Of a stretch of 64,000 nt of DNA, positions 1 through 9,535 are shown piece after piece. A model generated the notes under the pieces. The model worked only from the letters and a program-made list of their open reading frames with translations. It was not told the origin of the DNA and searched no databases. The stretch is taken from NCBI RefSeq assembly GCF_017744135.1, contig NZ_JAGHQU010000001.1:186001-250000 (forward strand), given 5' to 3'. Made by a program: the position numbers and the translations under genes. Within the stretch, counting starts at the first letter, position 1, and every line of letters begins with the position of its first letter. This DNA is from Endozoicomonas sp. G2_2. Its GTDB lineage: Bacteria; Pseudomonadota; Gammaproteobacteria; Nevskiales; Salinisphaeraceae.

Positions 1-1023
1 CTTGTCCTGCATGTAGCCGACCAGGCGGCCGTTCTCGATCAGCGTGTTGCAGGCAGCGGGGCTGCCTTCGTCATCGATTGCCAGCGAGCCGCGGCGGCCG
101 TCGAGCGTGCCGTCGTCCACGATCGTGCACAGGTCGGAGGCCACCTTTTCGCCGATCCGGCCGGAATAGTTGGACGAGCCGCGACGGTTGAAATCGCCTT
201 CCAGCCCGTGGCCGACCGCCTCGTGCAGCAGCACGCCCGGCCAACCCGCGCCCAGCACCACCGGCAGGCTGCCGGCCGGTGCGGGTTCGGCATGGAGGCG
301 CACCAGCGCGCGGCGTACGGCCTCGCGCGCATAGCCGGCCACGCGATCGGCGGCGTCGCCGGTCGCGGCGCCGAAATAGTCGTAGCCCATACGCGCACCG
401 CCGCCGGCACTGGCAGACTCGCGCAGACCGTTTTCTTCCACCTGCACCATCACGTTCACGCGCACCAGCGGGCGCACATCTCCGGCGAGCGTGCCGTCGC
501 TGGCCGCGACCAGCATGGTGTCGGAGGAGCCGGCCAGCGATACGGTCACTCGTACCACGCGGTCGTCCGCGTCGCGTGCGATCTTGTCGGCATGGTGGAG
601 CAGTGCAACCTTGGCATCGGCATCCAGCGTGGCGGCCGGATCGATCGGCGCATAGCGGGTGAGCGCGCCGCTGTCGCGACGCGTCAGGGCATTCGCACTC
701 GCGCTCTTGCCGTCACGGGCAATCGCCGCGGCCACCTTTGAGGCCTGGGTGAGTGCCGGAAAGGCCAGTTCGTCGGCATAGGCGAAGCCGGTCTGTTCGC
801 CGGCAAGCGCGCGTACACCCACGCCTTGGGCCGTGGAGGCCCCGGCGCTGCGCACCACGCCGTCCTCGAGCATCCAGGATTCGTTCTTCAAAATCTGGAA
901 ATACAGATCGGCGTAATCCACGCCCGGCACCATCAGGCCGGCCAAGGTGGACTGCAGCTGCGACGCGTCGATCCCGGCGGTGCCGAGCAGCGTATCGGAG
1001 GCGATATCGATTGCGTTGTTCAT
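1..1023 (-). CDS. tldD: Metalloprotease TldD, partial (C-terminus beyond window)
   Basis: TldD/PmbA family zinc metalloprotease; in E. coli TldD works with TldE (PmbA) in maturing the microcin B17 peptide and degrading CcdA. The frame is open for 341 codons from an ATG at 1023 to the window edge, so the last third or so is missing. Near residue 300 lies the family's metal-binding signature HEAVGHGLEGDF (HExxxH), followed by the family-typical S-N-Y-S-G-R-I-G segment. It closes the block tldD-nit-yhdP-rng, an order common in gammaproteobacteria. Confidence 0.93.
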   Translation of the reverse strand, partial: MNNAIDIASDTLLGTAGIDASQLQSTLAGLMVPGVDYADLYFQILKNESWMLEDGVVRSAGASTAQGVGVRALAGEQTGFAYADELAFPALTQASKVAAAIARDGKSASANALTRRDSGALTRYAPIDPAATLDADAKVALLHHADKIARDADDRVVRVTVSLAGSSDTMLVAASDGTLAGDVRPLVRVNVMVQVEENGLRESASAGGGARMGYDYFGAATGDAADRVAGYAREAVRRALVRLHAEPAPAGSLPVVLGAGWPGVLLHEAVGHGLEGDFNRRGSSNYSGRIGEKVASDLCTIVDDGTLDGRRGSLAIDDEGSPAACNTLIENGRLVGYMQDK

Positions 1024-1048
1024 GGCGTCAGGTTAACACCGCGCAGGT

Positions 1049-1513
1049 TTACGCACCGAGCGGCTTTGCCATATAGATCCGGCGGTATCCGGCTTCGCGC
1101 CGGCGTGCGACTTCGACGTAGCCCAGGCGGCGATACAGCGCGATGTTCTCGGTCATCTGCTCGTTCGTATAGAGCGTGATGTGGTCGTGTTCGCGCGTGC
1201 GAGCCTGGTTCTCGGCAAAGTCGATCAGCGCACGGCCGATGCCGCGGCCTTGGGCATCGGGTGCAACAGCGAGGTTGTTGAGCAGGCATCCGGCATCGGT
1301 ATCCGCGAGGGCCACCACGCCCACGACCGCGCCACGGTGAATCGCGACGTGCACGCCGCCGGCGGCCACCGCCCGCGCATGATCGACCCCCATGGCCGCC
1401 GGTGCCCGTCCGATACGCGGGATATAGATTTGATAGGCCAATCGCACGATCGCCGCGATCGTTGCCGCATCCTCGGCGACGGCCGGTCTGATGGCGACAT
1501 CGGATCGTTTCAT
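1049..1513 (-). CDS. GNAT family N-acetyltransferase
   Basis: About 154 residues with a GNAT fold. The acetyl-CoA pyrophosphate loop is visible as the Q-G-R-G-I-G-R-A motif in the middle, preceded by the beta-strand L-L-N-N-L-A-V and followed by the typical C-terminal N-I-A-L-Y-R-R-L-G-Y segment. The substrate cannot be told from sequence. The ATG at 1513 was preferred; an in-frame ATG at 1540 would add nine residues. It lies 25 bp upstream of tldD on the same strand and may be co-transcribed. Confidence 0.85.
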   Translation of the reverse strand: MKRSDVAIRPAVAEDAATIAAIVRLAYQIYIPRIGRAPAAMGVDHARAVAAGGVHVAIHRGAVVGVVALADTDAGCLLNNLAVAPDAQGRGIGRALIDFAENQARTREHDHITLYTNEQMTENIALYRRLGYVEVARRREAGYRRIYMAKPLGA

Positions 1514-1568
1514 GGTGGGCGCCCTGATCGCGGCGCCCATACGATGCGCACGGCGCGCCGCGCGTGCG

Positions 1569-2543
1569 TCACAGCGTCAGAATGGTCGACCCGGTGGTTT
1601 CGCGATTCGCGAGCGCGCGGTGGGCGTCGGCCGCCTGTTCGAGGCCGAAACGCTGGCCGATGCGGATCTTGACGTCGCCCGATTCGATCACGGCGAACAG
1701 GTCGTCGCACATCATCTCGAAGCGTTCGCGGGTGTCGGCATAGCCGTTCAGGCTGGGCCGCGTGACGAACAGCGAGCCGCCCTTGTTGAGTTCGGCGAGA
1801 TTCACGCCTTCCACCGGGCCCGAGGCATTGCCGAACGACACCATCAGCCCGCGCTTGGCCAGACAGGCGAGCGAGTCGGCCCAGGTGTCCTTGCCGACCG
1901 AGTCGTAGACGACCGGCACCATGGCGCCGTCGGTGAGCTCGCGTACGCGTTCCGGCACGGACTCGCGGGTGTAGTCGATGGTCATCCAGGCGCCGTTGCG
2001 ATGCGCGGTCGAGGCCTTGTCCTCGTTCGATACCGTGCCGATCACATGGGCGCCGAGTGCGTGCGCCCACTGGCAGGCAATGGAACCCACGCCGCCGGCG
2101 GCAGCGTGGAACAGGATCGTGTCGTCTTCGCCGATCGCGTAGGTCTGACGGATGAGGTACTGAACGGTCAGGCCCTTGAGCATGCCGGCCGCCGCGGTCT
2201 CGAAGTCGATCGCTGCGGGCAGCGCGATCGCCTTGTCCACGGGCATGACGGTGAAATCGGCGTACGAGCCCAGCGGCGCCTGCGCATAGGCCACACGATC
2301 GCCCTCGGCGAAATCGTCCACGCCGTCGCCGACGGCTTCCACAACGCCGGCGCCCTCGGTGCCCAGGCCGCTGGGCGGATTGGCTGGATACAGGCCGGTG
2401 CGCACGTAGATGTCGATGAAGTTGAGACCGACCGCGCGGTTGGCGACGCGGATCTCGCCCGGGCCGGGGTCGCGCGGTGTGACGTCGGCCACTTCGAGAA
2501 CCTCGGGACCACCGGTCGCGTTGAACAGGATCTGTCGGGCCAT
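1569..2543 (-). CDS. NADPH:quinone oxidoreductase (zinc-free MDR family)
   Basis: A 324-residue zinc-free medium-chain dehydrogenase/reductase, closest in pattern to quinone oxidoreductase QorA: an N-terminal GroES-like domain (G-L-N-F-I-D-I-Y-V-R-T-G-L-Y) and a Rossmann domain with the nucleotide-binding loop A-A-A-G-G-V-G-S. The catalytic zinc-binding cysteines of alcohol dehydrogenases are absent. It would reduce quinones or other alpha,beta-unsaturated carbonyls with NADPH in the cytoplasm. The ATG at 2543 was chosen because it begins the conserved N-terminal strand and an AGGAGC-type ribosome site precedes it. It lies 32 bp downstream of the nitrilase-like gene. Confidence 0.9.
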   Translation of the reverse strand: MARQILFNATGGPEVLEVADVTPRDPGPGEIRVANRAVGLNFIDIYVRTGLYPANPPSGLGTEGAGVVEAVGDGVDDFAEGDRVAYAQAPLGSYADFTVMPVDKAIALPAAIDFETAAAGMLKGLTVQYLIRQTYAIGEDDTILFHAAAGGVGSIACQWAHALGAHVIGTVSNEDKASTAHRNGAWMTIDYTRESVPERVRELTDGAMVPVVYDSVGKDTWADSLACLAKRGLMVSFGNASGPVEGVNLAELNKGGSLFVTRPSLNGYADTRERFEMMCDDLFAVIESGDVKIRIGQRFGLEQAADAHRALANRETTGSTILTL

Positions 2544-2575
2544 GAAGCGCTCCTTGCTGGGTTCGAAAGAGGGGC

Positions 2576-3439
2576 TTAGAACAGCCGCCGGTGCGACAGG
2601 CAGGGAAAGCCGTCGCGCAGTTTTTCCACGCGGCTGCGATCGATGCGGGCGACAACGACCTCGTTGGCGTCGCTGCGGGCTTCGGCCTTGATCTGCCCCC
2701 AGCTGTCGACGATCAGGCTGTGACCGTAGGTCTGGCGCCCGTTGGCGTGATGGCCGGCCTGGTTCGGCGCCACGATGGTGGCCAGGTTTTCGATCGCGCG
2801 GGCGCGGGTCAGCACGTGCCAGTGGGCACTGCCGGTGGTATGCGTGAACGCCGAAGGCGCGACGATGATCTCGGCGCCGTCGGCCGCCAGGGCCCGGTAG
2901 AGCTCGGGAAAGCGCAGGTCGTAGCACACCGTCAGGCCCAGCCGCCCGAAGGGCGTGTCGATCACCTGTGGTGCCGGCGTGCCGGCCACGAACGTCGCGG
3001 ATTCGCGATATGCCTCGGCCGAGTCCGGTACGCCGACATCGAACAGGTGGATCTTGTCGTAGCGGGCGACGCGCGCGCCGCTGTCGTCGTAGACGCAGCA
3101 GGCGGGATAGACGCGGTCCGGCTCGCTGCTCGCGATGGGAATCGTGCCGGCCACGATCCACAGGCCGTGCTCGCGCGCGGCGGCGGCGAGAAAGTCCTGG
3201 ATCGGCGTCGGTGTATCGGCCGCGCCCGGGTCGGCGGCATCGGGCTCGGCCACGCCGAGCTTGTCGGTTTCGTGGGCGCCCATGAGTGCAAAGTTCTCGG
3301 GCAGCACGGCCAGCCCGGCGCCGCGTTTGGCGGCATCGGCAAGTAGGTCGTTGGCGCGGGCGAGGTTGGGGGCGACCTCGCCCAGCGAATTCATCTGAAT
3401 GGCGGCGATCAGCGGCGTATTGGAATCGGCGGCGGTCAT
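2576..3439 (-). CDS. Carbon-nitrogen hydrolase (Nit1/YbeM-type omega-amidase)
   Basis: Nitrilase-superfamily amidohydrolase of 287 residues. The Glu-Lys-Cys catalytic triad is visible: E48 in L-P-E-N-F, K129 in Y-D-K-I-H-L-F-D and C172 in V-C-Y-D-L-R-F-P-E. Nit1-type members hydrolyse deaminated glutathione or related alpha-ketoacid amides, a metabolite-repair role. It sits between yhdP and a quinone oxidoreductase gene in the conserved rng-yhdP-nit-tldD neighbourhood, which supports the Nit1/YbeM assignment rather than a true nitrilase. Confidence 0.9.
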   Translation of the reverse strand: MTAADSNTPLIAAIQMNSLGEVAPNLARANDLLADAAKRGAGLAVLPENFALMGAHETDKLGVAEPDAADPGAADTPTPIQDFLAAAAREHGLWIVAGTIPIASSEPDRVYPACCVYDDSGARVARYDKIHLFDVGVPDSAEAYRESATFVAGTPAPQVIDTPFGRLGLTVCYDLRFPELYRALAADGAEIIVAPSAFTHTTGSAHWHVLTRARAIENLATIVAPNQAGHHANGRQTYGHSLIVDSWGQIKAEARSDANEVVVARIDRSRVEKLRDGFPCLSHRRLF

Positions 3440-3501
3440 GACGGTTTTCGGGTGCAGCGGGCGGGTGAATCGTTTATGTCGCGGCAGTGCGCCGTTCGAC
3501 G

Positions 3502-6500
3502 TTATTCCTCGGTGCTGGGTTCCTCAATACGCGGATCGTCCCAGCTGCCTTTCAGGGTATACGCGATGCTCGAGAATTTCTGTATCGGTTTCTTGAGCAG
3601 CTCCTGCATCGCGAACACGGCAGCGCCGACGAGCGGGCCGCCGAGGACCGTGCTGGCGATGGTCACGCCGCTGCCCACCTTCGGGGTAATCGTCACGCGT
3701 TCGTCGTAATCGCGCGCGGCGAGGCCAATGCGGCCGTTCATGTGGATCTTCGACGACGGCGTTTCGATGCGCACGTTGTTGCTGTAGGCATCGCCGTTGC
3801 GGATATCGAAGTCGGCGCGGACCTTGTCGAAGGCCAGCCCCTCGTCGACCACATCACGAAAATCCAGACGCAGCCGACGCGGCAGTACGTAGAGGTTAAC
3901 CAGCCCGAGCACGCGCGCCGCGCCCGGTTCCACCGCCGTGAAGGTGCCGTCGTCGAGCGCCAGTTCCACGCTGCCGTCGAGCGCGCGCAGATCGAGCCCG
4001 GCCGGGTTCGGCGCAATGTCGAGCCGGGCATGGACCCGCGCGGTGTCCGCGCGCACGGTCGAGGCATAGCCCAGGCTGCGCAGCAGGCCCGACAGGCCGT
4101 GGCCCTCGAAGCGCGTCTGTGCGCTGGCCTGGGTGGTGCCGCCGTCTTGTAGCCAGCGGCCGGTCGCCCAGCCCGCCAGCGCGCCGTCGCGCAGCTGGAA
4201 ACGGTCGAGTTGCCAGCCGTCGGGCAGGGCGGTGGCGTTGAGCTCGGCTTCGCCGAAGTCGGTCGCGTCCACGAGCACCTTGCCGACGAAGATGTCGAGA
4301 TGCGGCAGGTCGACAGGGTTCACATCCTTCCAGATCACCGTTTCGTCGTTGTCGGCGGGAGCCGGCGGATCCTGTTCGCGCGTCTTGAGCGCCAGGCGCG
4401 CCAGATTGCCGGCAATATTGATGTTGCCGCCCGCCGGCTGGGTCCATGTGATCTGGCCCTGGGTGTTCGGGCCTTCGAAGTCGATACGCCAGCCGGGCCG
4501 CGCGGACATGGTCTGGGCGCGCAGGTGGGTGTTCTCGAAATAGCGGTTGTCGAGATTCAGCTCACCGATGCGCAGATCCCCGCCGGTGAACGCCAGTGGC
4601 GAAGCGCCCGTGCCGTCGTCGTCCCGTGCCGCGGCCTGGACTTGATCGCGTACCACGGTGAACCAGCCAAGCCCGTCGGCAGATTGGGTCTGCCCGCCGA
4701 TCCAGATGCCGTCGACGTCCGGCGGTTCGAGGCTGTCGTCGTTGAATACGGCCTGCACCCGCGTCGGTTTCCCGTCGTTCAGCCGCACGGCCAGATCGAC
4801 GCGATCGTCGTAGTCCACATCCACACGCGACGTGTCGCCGGCAATGGTCAGCGCCAAGGGCGCGGCGTCGTCGGCCGCCTTGGTGAGCGGGTCCGGCAGT
4901 TCGAGCGCCATGCCCTGGAGGTCGCTGTCGAGGGTGATGTCGGACAGCCCGCCGTCGCGTGCGACTTCGAAGGCGACGTCGATATTCGTGGCGCCGCGGG
5001 CGTAGCGTTGCCAGGTTTCCGGCAGATAGTGGGCAAGTGCGGCGCTGTCCTGGGGCAGTTCGAGCCGCGCCCGGCTGACGATCCGCTGGCGATCGTCAGC
5101 GACCGGCTTGAGGTCCGTATCCAGCGCCACGCCGAGCAGGTTTCCCTGCAACCCGTGGGCATGCAGACCCTTGGCGTCGAACCGCAGGCGTCCCGTAATC
5201 CGGGTGATCGGGCCGGGCAGGGCCTTCTGGCGCAGAGTGGCGCCGCGCGCATCGACCGTGCCGGCGACCACCGGGTCGCCCAGTTCGGGCTTGAGCGGGA
5301 TACGCAGGTCGAGCGTGAGGTCCGCGGGACCGTTGACCTCGATGGCTTCGAGCACCTTGGCGAAGCGATCACGCAGCGGCGATTGCGACAAGAACGACAG
5401 CATCTTCTTCGATTCGCCGCCTCGCGCCTTGCCGTCGATGAGCAGTATCGGCTCGCGCACGTTGGCGACCCGGCCGGTAGCCGGGCCCAGCGCCACGCCC
5501 AGCATCTCGGCGGCGCTCACGTCCACGCGCAGGTCGTCGCCCTCGAGCGAGAGCGTGCCGCGGGCATTGTCGAGCGAAGGCCAGCCATCCTTGTAGGTGA
5601 CGTCGACCCCGTGGCCGGTCAGCTCGAGGCGAAAACGCTCGCCGTCGCGCGGTACGGCAAATGGAAAACGATCGAGCGCGCCGGCAATCTGCAGCCGGGC
5701 GTCGTCCAGGACACCGGCGGTGATCGCCTTCGGCAGCCAGTCCCGCAGTCGCTCGTTGGGCAGATCATCGGCCTGGGGAATATGCTGCAGCAGGCGGGCG
5801 CCATCGGGCGCGCTCGCGTGCGCGTCGATATCCACGACCGGCGCGCCGGCACGCGGCAGCCGGACGTTGCCGCTGGCCTGCACTTCGGCGGTGCCGCTCT
5901 TGAGTCGCAGCTTGCGTGCATCGACCTGCCAGCCATCCTCGCGGGGGTGCCAGCTCAGTTCGCCATCGAGGTCGTCGAGCGGCAGTTCGCCGCGTAAGAA
6001 ACGGGGCACCCGGAGGCGGCCGCCGGCCTCGGAAAACTGCAGCACATGGGTATCCGCCTGCTGGTAATAGCTGCCGGCCAGCGGCCCGACGGCGAGCTTC
6101 GGATCGTCGATCGTCAGGGTGTCGAAGTCGAAGGCGATCCGGGCGGGCGTGTCGGCGCCGATGGCGAAGCTGAGGTCGTCGACGCGCGCATCGATTTCGG
6201 ATTCGGCAAGCCGTTCGAACTTGAGCCGTGCCAGGCGCAGCGCCAGTGCAACCGGCACATGCCGGGCATCGAGACGCACCGCGGGCTCGTCGACATCCAC
6301 CGCGCCCGTGAGGCTGAATGCGTCCAGACCGTCGAGGTCGCCTTTGAGTTGCGACACGACAATGCTGAAGTCGTCGTCGCCGGCGTCAGCGCCGGGCGTC
6401 TTCGGTATGCCGGCGGCCTTGAGCGTGGTCGACAATGCCGGCAGCAAGGGGGCGTCGTGCGCGGCGTCCTCGACTGCCGCCAGGTCGACCTGCGCGCGTG

Positions 6501-7320
6501 CCGATGTCAGGCGTTGCGATTGCCACTGGCCTTCGACGGTCGTGGACAGCGCGCCGCCCGAGAGTCGTTGCGCGAGCGCGGGCTCGAGCAGGTCGGCGCC
6601 GCGTGCGATATCGAGCGCCTGGACGCCGCCGAGCGAGATACGGAAGTCCGCGTCGTCCGGCGCCGGCAGCGGGCCGGTGAAATGGCCCTCGCCGTCGAGT
6701 TCTTCGAACCAGTCCGGCCCGTTCGCGTCGACCTGCCAGGCGTAACCGGCGTCTCCCTGCGTGACACGCGCGTCGGCGTGCTCGATGACCGCTTTCCCAC
6801 CGGGCAGGGCGGCATCCTTGAGCGTGAGATGGGCATTGTCGACACGTATCGAGCGCATCCGGCTCAGCGCGTCGTTGACGGGCTGCCAGTCGAGCGGCTC
6901 GTCGCCCGGTCGCGACCAGTGCGCGACCCGCGGCCGATTGTCGGCACCGCGCCGCAGCGTCAGCCGCGGGCTTTCAAGCACGAGACCGTCCGGCAGACGC
7001 TGGCCGTGGATCAGGTCGTTGAAGGAAAAGTGCAGGCCGAGCGTATCGAGCGTGGCGGCCGGCCGGTCGTTGCCGCGGCGGGTGATGCGGACATCGGCGA
7101 GTTCCAGCAGCGGTCCGTGCCATTGCCAGCGCAGTTCGATCGCGCCGATGTCGATATCGGCGTCCATGCGGCCGCCGATGCGCTCGGCCAGCGCCTCTCG
7201 GTAGCTTGGCACGAGATGGTCGATCAGACGCACGCCGCCGACCATGAGCCCGGCCAGGATCACCACGCTGGCCAGCGCGATCACGAACGTGCGTTTGATC
7301 AAGAGACGCTTGGCGGGCAT
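3502..7320 (-). CDS. yhdP: YhdP family AsmA-like phospholipid transport protein
   Basis: A 1272-residue protein with one N-terminal transmembrane segment (about residues 9-29) followed by a very long periplasmic region built of repeated beta-rich AsmA/DUF3971-like modules, ending in the YhdP C-terminal motif region G-P-L-V-G-A-A-V-F-A-M-Q. E. coli YhdP is 1266 residues, so the length matches. YhdP, with TamB and YdbH, is thought to form a periplasmic lipid-conducting groove carrying phospholipids from inner to outer membrane. The gene lies directly downstream of rng on the same strand, as in many gammaproteobacteria. Confidence 0.95.
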   Translation of the reverse strand: MPAKRLLIKRTFVIALASVVILAGLMVGGVRLIDHLVPSYREALAERIGGRMDADIDIGAIELRWQWHGPLLELADVRITRRGNDRPAATLDTLGLHFSFNDLIHGQRLPDGLVLESPRLTLRRGADNRPRVAHWSRPGDEPLDWQPVNDALSRMRSIRVDNAHLTLKDAALPGGKAVIEHADARVTQGDAGYAWQVDANGPDWFEELDGEGHFTGPLPAPDDADFRISLGGVQALDIARGADLLEPALAQRLSGGALSTTVEGQWQSQRLTSARAQVDLAAVEDAAHDAPLLPALSTTLKAAGIPKTPGADAGDDDFSIVVSQLKGDLDGLDAFSLTGAVDVDEPAVRLDARHVPVALALRLARLKFERLAESEIDARVDDLSFAIGADTPARIAFDFDTLTIDDPKLAVGPLAGSYYQQADTHVLQFSEAGGRLRVPRFLRGELPLDDLDGELSWHPREDGWQVDARKLRLKSGTAEVQASGNVRLPRAGAPVVDIDAHASAPDGARLLQHIPQADDLPNERLRDWLPKAITAGVLDDARLQIAGALDRFPFAVPRDGERFRLELTGHGVDVTYKDGWPSLDNARGTLSLEGDDLRVDVSAAEMLGVALGPATGRVANVREPILLIDGKARGGESKKMLSFLSQSPLRDRFAKVLEAIEVNGPADLTLDLRIPLKPELGDPVVAGTVDARGATLRQKALPGPITRITGRLRFDAKGLHAHGLQGNLLGVALDTDLKPVADDRQRIVSRARLELPQDSAALAHYLPETWQRYARGATNIDVAFEVARDGGLSDITLDSDLQGMALELPDPLTKAADDAAPLALTIAGDTSRVDVDYDDRVDLAVRLNDGKPTRVQAVFNDDSLEPPDVDGIWIGGQTQSADGLGWFTVVRDQVQAAARDDDGTGASPLAFTGGDLRIGELNLDNRYFENTHLRAQTMSARPGWRIDFEGPNTQGQITWTQPAGGNINIAGNLARLALKTREQDPPAPADNDETVIWKDVNPVDLPHLDIFVGKVLVDATDFGEAELNATALPDGWQLDRFQLRDGALAGWATGRWLQDGGTTQASAQTRFEGHGLSGLLRSLGYASTVRADTARVHARLDIAPNPAGLDLRALDGSVELALDDGTFTAVEPGAARVLGLVNLYVLPRRLRLDFRDVVDEGLAFDKVRADFDIRNGDAYSNNVRIETPSSKIHMNGRIGLAARDYDERVTITPKVGSGVTIASTVLGGPLVGAAVFAMQELLKKPIQKFSSIAYTLKGSWDDPRIEEPSTEE

Positions 7321-7415
7321 TGACGTGTGGGTCGGCGGTCAGGCGGGCGCGAATCGCGCCGGGCCGGAAGTTCCGGCGCACCGGCCCGGTAGGCGCACGG
7401 CACGAGCCCCACAGC

Positions 7416-8915
7416 TTACATCACCACCAGATCGAACTGTTCCGGTGTATACAGCTGTTCGGCCTGCAGCCGAACCGACAGGCCGGTCTCGGTGCACACG
7501 GCATTGAAGGCGCCCGACAGTTCGTCGAGCAGCAGACCGATGATGTCCGGCGCGGCGAGTATCAGCAGCTCTTCGGCGGCACGGGCGCGCGTCAGCCGGC
7601 TCATTTCGCGGAACAGGGCGAAGCACACCGTCTCGCCGGTCTTGATGAAACCGCGCCCGTTGCAGGCCTCGCAGGCGCTGCACATGAGTTGCTGCAGGGA
7701 TTCGCGGGTACGCTTGCGCGTGATCTCGACCAGGCCGAGCGGCGAGATGTCGCCCACCGTGGTCTTGGCCGGGTCGGCGTCGAGCGCGTCGCGCAGCGCG
7801 GCGAGCACCTGTTGCTTGTGATCGGCATCGACCATGTCGATGAAGTCGATGACGATGATGCCGCCCAGATTGCGCAGTCGCAGCTGGCGCGCGACGGTAT
7901 TGGCGGCCTCGACGTTGGTTCGCAGCACGGTCTGTTCCAGGCTGCGGGTACCGACATAGCCGCCGGTGTTCACATCGACCGTGACCATGGCCTCGGTCTG
8001 CTCGATGATCAGAAAGCCGCCCGATCGCAGCGGCACCTTGGGTTGCAGCGCGCGCTCGATGGCTTCCTCGACGCCGTACTGCGAGAACAGCGGCACGGGC
8101 TTGGTGTAGTGCAGGGCGCGATCGGTGAACTCGGGCGCGAAGCGCTGGGTGAAGGCGACCATCTCGCGCCAGGCGTCTTCGTCGTCGATGGTGATCGCGG
8201 CGACATCCGGCGTGAGCATGTCACGGAGCATGCGAATGGGCAGCGCGAGATCGCCGTAGAGCAGGGTTTCCGGCGCCACGATCCGGCTCTGGGTGAGGAT
8301 GTCTTTCCACACCGTCGCTAGAAAGCGCATGTCGGCCGCGAGCGCATGATGTGGCGCGCCGTCGCCCACGGTACGCACGATGAAACCGCCCTCGAGCCCG
8401 AGTTCCTCGCGAATACCGGCGACGGCGCTGCTCAATCGATCGCGCTCGGCCTCGTTCTCGATACGCGCCGACACGCCGATGCGCGGGTTATAGGGCATGT
8501 AGACGAGAAAACGCGACGGAATCGCCAGGTCGGTCGTAAGGCGCGCGCCCTTGGTGCTCATCGCGTCCTTGGAGACCTGGACCAGTACGCGATCGCCCTG
8601 GCTGAGACGGTTCTGGATGCGCGGCGCGACATCCTGTGTCTCGGCCGGTCGGCGCACCATATCGGATATCTGCAGAAAGGCGGCCCGTTGCAGGCCGATA
8701 TCCACGAAGGCGGCCTGCATGCCGGCCAGCACACGCTGGACCTTGCCGAGATAGATATTGCCGACAACGCTGCCGGTGGCGTCGCGCTGCACGTGAATCT
8801 CCTGGAGTACCCCGTTCTCCAGATGCGCGGCCCGCGTCTCGCCGGTGGATACGTTGACGAGTATCTCGATGCGCGGCTCCTCGGTGCGCGGTATGGCCAT
8901 GCTCGAGGCGCTCAT
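7416..8915 (-). CDS. rng: Ribonuclease G
   Basis: RNase E/G family endoribonuclease, 499 residues from the ATG at 8915 (E. coli RNase G has 489). An N-terminal S1 RNA-binding domain (N-I-Y-L-G-K-V, then G-M-Q-A-A-F-V-D-I-G) is followed by the DNase I-like catalytic core with the metal-site region V-T-V-D-V-N-T-G and I-V-I-D-F-I-D-M. The zinc-link motif C-E-A-C-N-G-R-G follows. It matures 16S rRNA 5' ends and takes part in mRNA decay. A second in-frame ATG at 8900 is possible. The maf gene often found between rlmH and rng is absent here. Confidence 0.95.
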   Translation of the reverse strand: MSASSMAIPRTEEPRIEILVNVSTGETRAAHLENGVLQEIHVQRDATGSVVGNIYLGKVQRVLAGMQAAFVDIGLQRAAFLQISDMVRRPAETQDVAPRIQNRLSQGDRVLVQVSKDAMSTKGARLTTDLAIPSRFLVYMPYNPRIGVSARIENEAERDRLSSAVAGIREELGLEGGFIVRTVGDGAPHHALAADMRFLATVWKDILTQSRIVAPETLLYGDLALPIRMLRDMLTPDVAAITIDDEDAWREMVAFTQRFAPEFTDRALHYTKPVPLFSQYGVEEAIERALQPKVPLRSGGFLIIEQTEAMVTVDVNTGGYVGTRSLEQTVLRTNVEAANTVARQLRLRNLGGIIVIDFIDMVDADHKQQVLAALRDALDADPAKTTVGDISPLGLVEITRKRTRESLQQLMCSACEACNGRGFIKTGETVCFALFREMSRLTRARAAEELLILAAPDIIGLLLDELSGAFNAVCTETGLSVRLQAEQLYTPEQFDLVVM

Positions 8916-9040
8916 CGGCGCGTGTCCCGCACGGCGGTCGCGGCCGACAATATTTTTTGATTCAGTGCCATGACTTCGATTGTCTGCGTAGCACGTTGTG
9001 CCTGCAAGCACCGTGCATGGTCATGGTGCCGCGTTTCGAC

Positions 9041-9520
9041 TCAGCCGCGGTGGTAGGGATGGCCGGTGAGAATACTGTGCGCGCGGAACAACTGTTCGGC
9101 CAGAATCACGCGTACCAGCGGATGCGGCAGGGTCAGGGGAGACAGCGACCAGCGCCGGTTGGCCCGCGCCAGACTGTTTGGGCCGAGCCCTTCCGGCCCG
9201 CCCACCAGCAGGGCGCGATCGCGGCCGTCGGCCATCCATTCGCGCATATGGGCGGCCAGTTGCTCGGTGGACCAGGGTTTGCCGTCGACCGAGAGCGCGA
9301 TGACGTCCAGGTCGCCGTCGAGGCTGTCGCAGATACGCCGGTCCTCGTCGGCGATCGCGCGGTCGGCGGTATTGTTCTTGCCCTTGCCTTTGCGGTTGCC
9401 CGGCGCGATCTCGGTCAGGTCGAGTCGGCATTCATGCGGTAGGCGCCGTGCGTAGTCGTTGTAGGCGGTGTCCACCCAGGCCGGCATGCGCCGGCCGACC
9501 GCCAGCAGGCGAATACGCAT
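9041..9520 (-). CDS. rlmH: 23S rRNA (pseudouridine1915-N3)-methyltransferase RlmH
   Basis: A 159-residue SPOUT methyltransferase (E. coli 155). The knotted SAM-binding region is seen as L-L-V-G-G-P-E-G-L-G, and the C-terminus carries the RlmH signature H-P-L-V-R-V-I-L-A-E-Q-L-F-R-A followed by G-H-P-Y-H-R. It methylates pseudouridine 1915 in helix 69 of 23S rRNA on assembled ribosomes. It lies 15 bp downstream of rsfS, the usual pairing in this operon. Confidence 0.97.
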   Translation of the reverse strand: MRIRLLAVGRRMPAWVDTAYNDYARRLPHECRLDLTEIAPGNRKGKGKNNTADRAIADEDRRICDSLDGDLDVIALSVDGKPWSTEQLAAHMREWMADGRDRALLVGGPEGLGPNSLARANRRWSLSPLTLPHPLVRVILAEQLFRAHSILTGHPYHRG

Positions 9521-9535
9521 CAGGGGCCGGGCCGG

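Noticed and set aside
4210-5997. Long plus-strand frame over yhdP
   Set aside because: Antisense shadow of yhdP with low-complexity Arg/Gly/His content and no motif.
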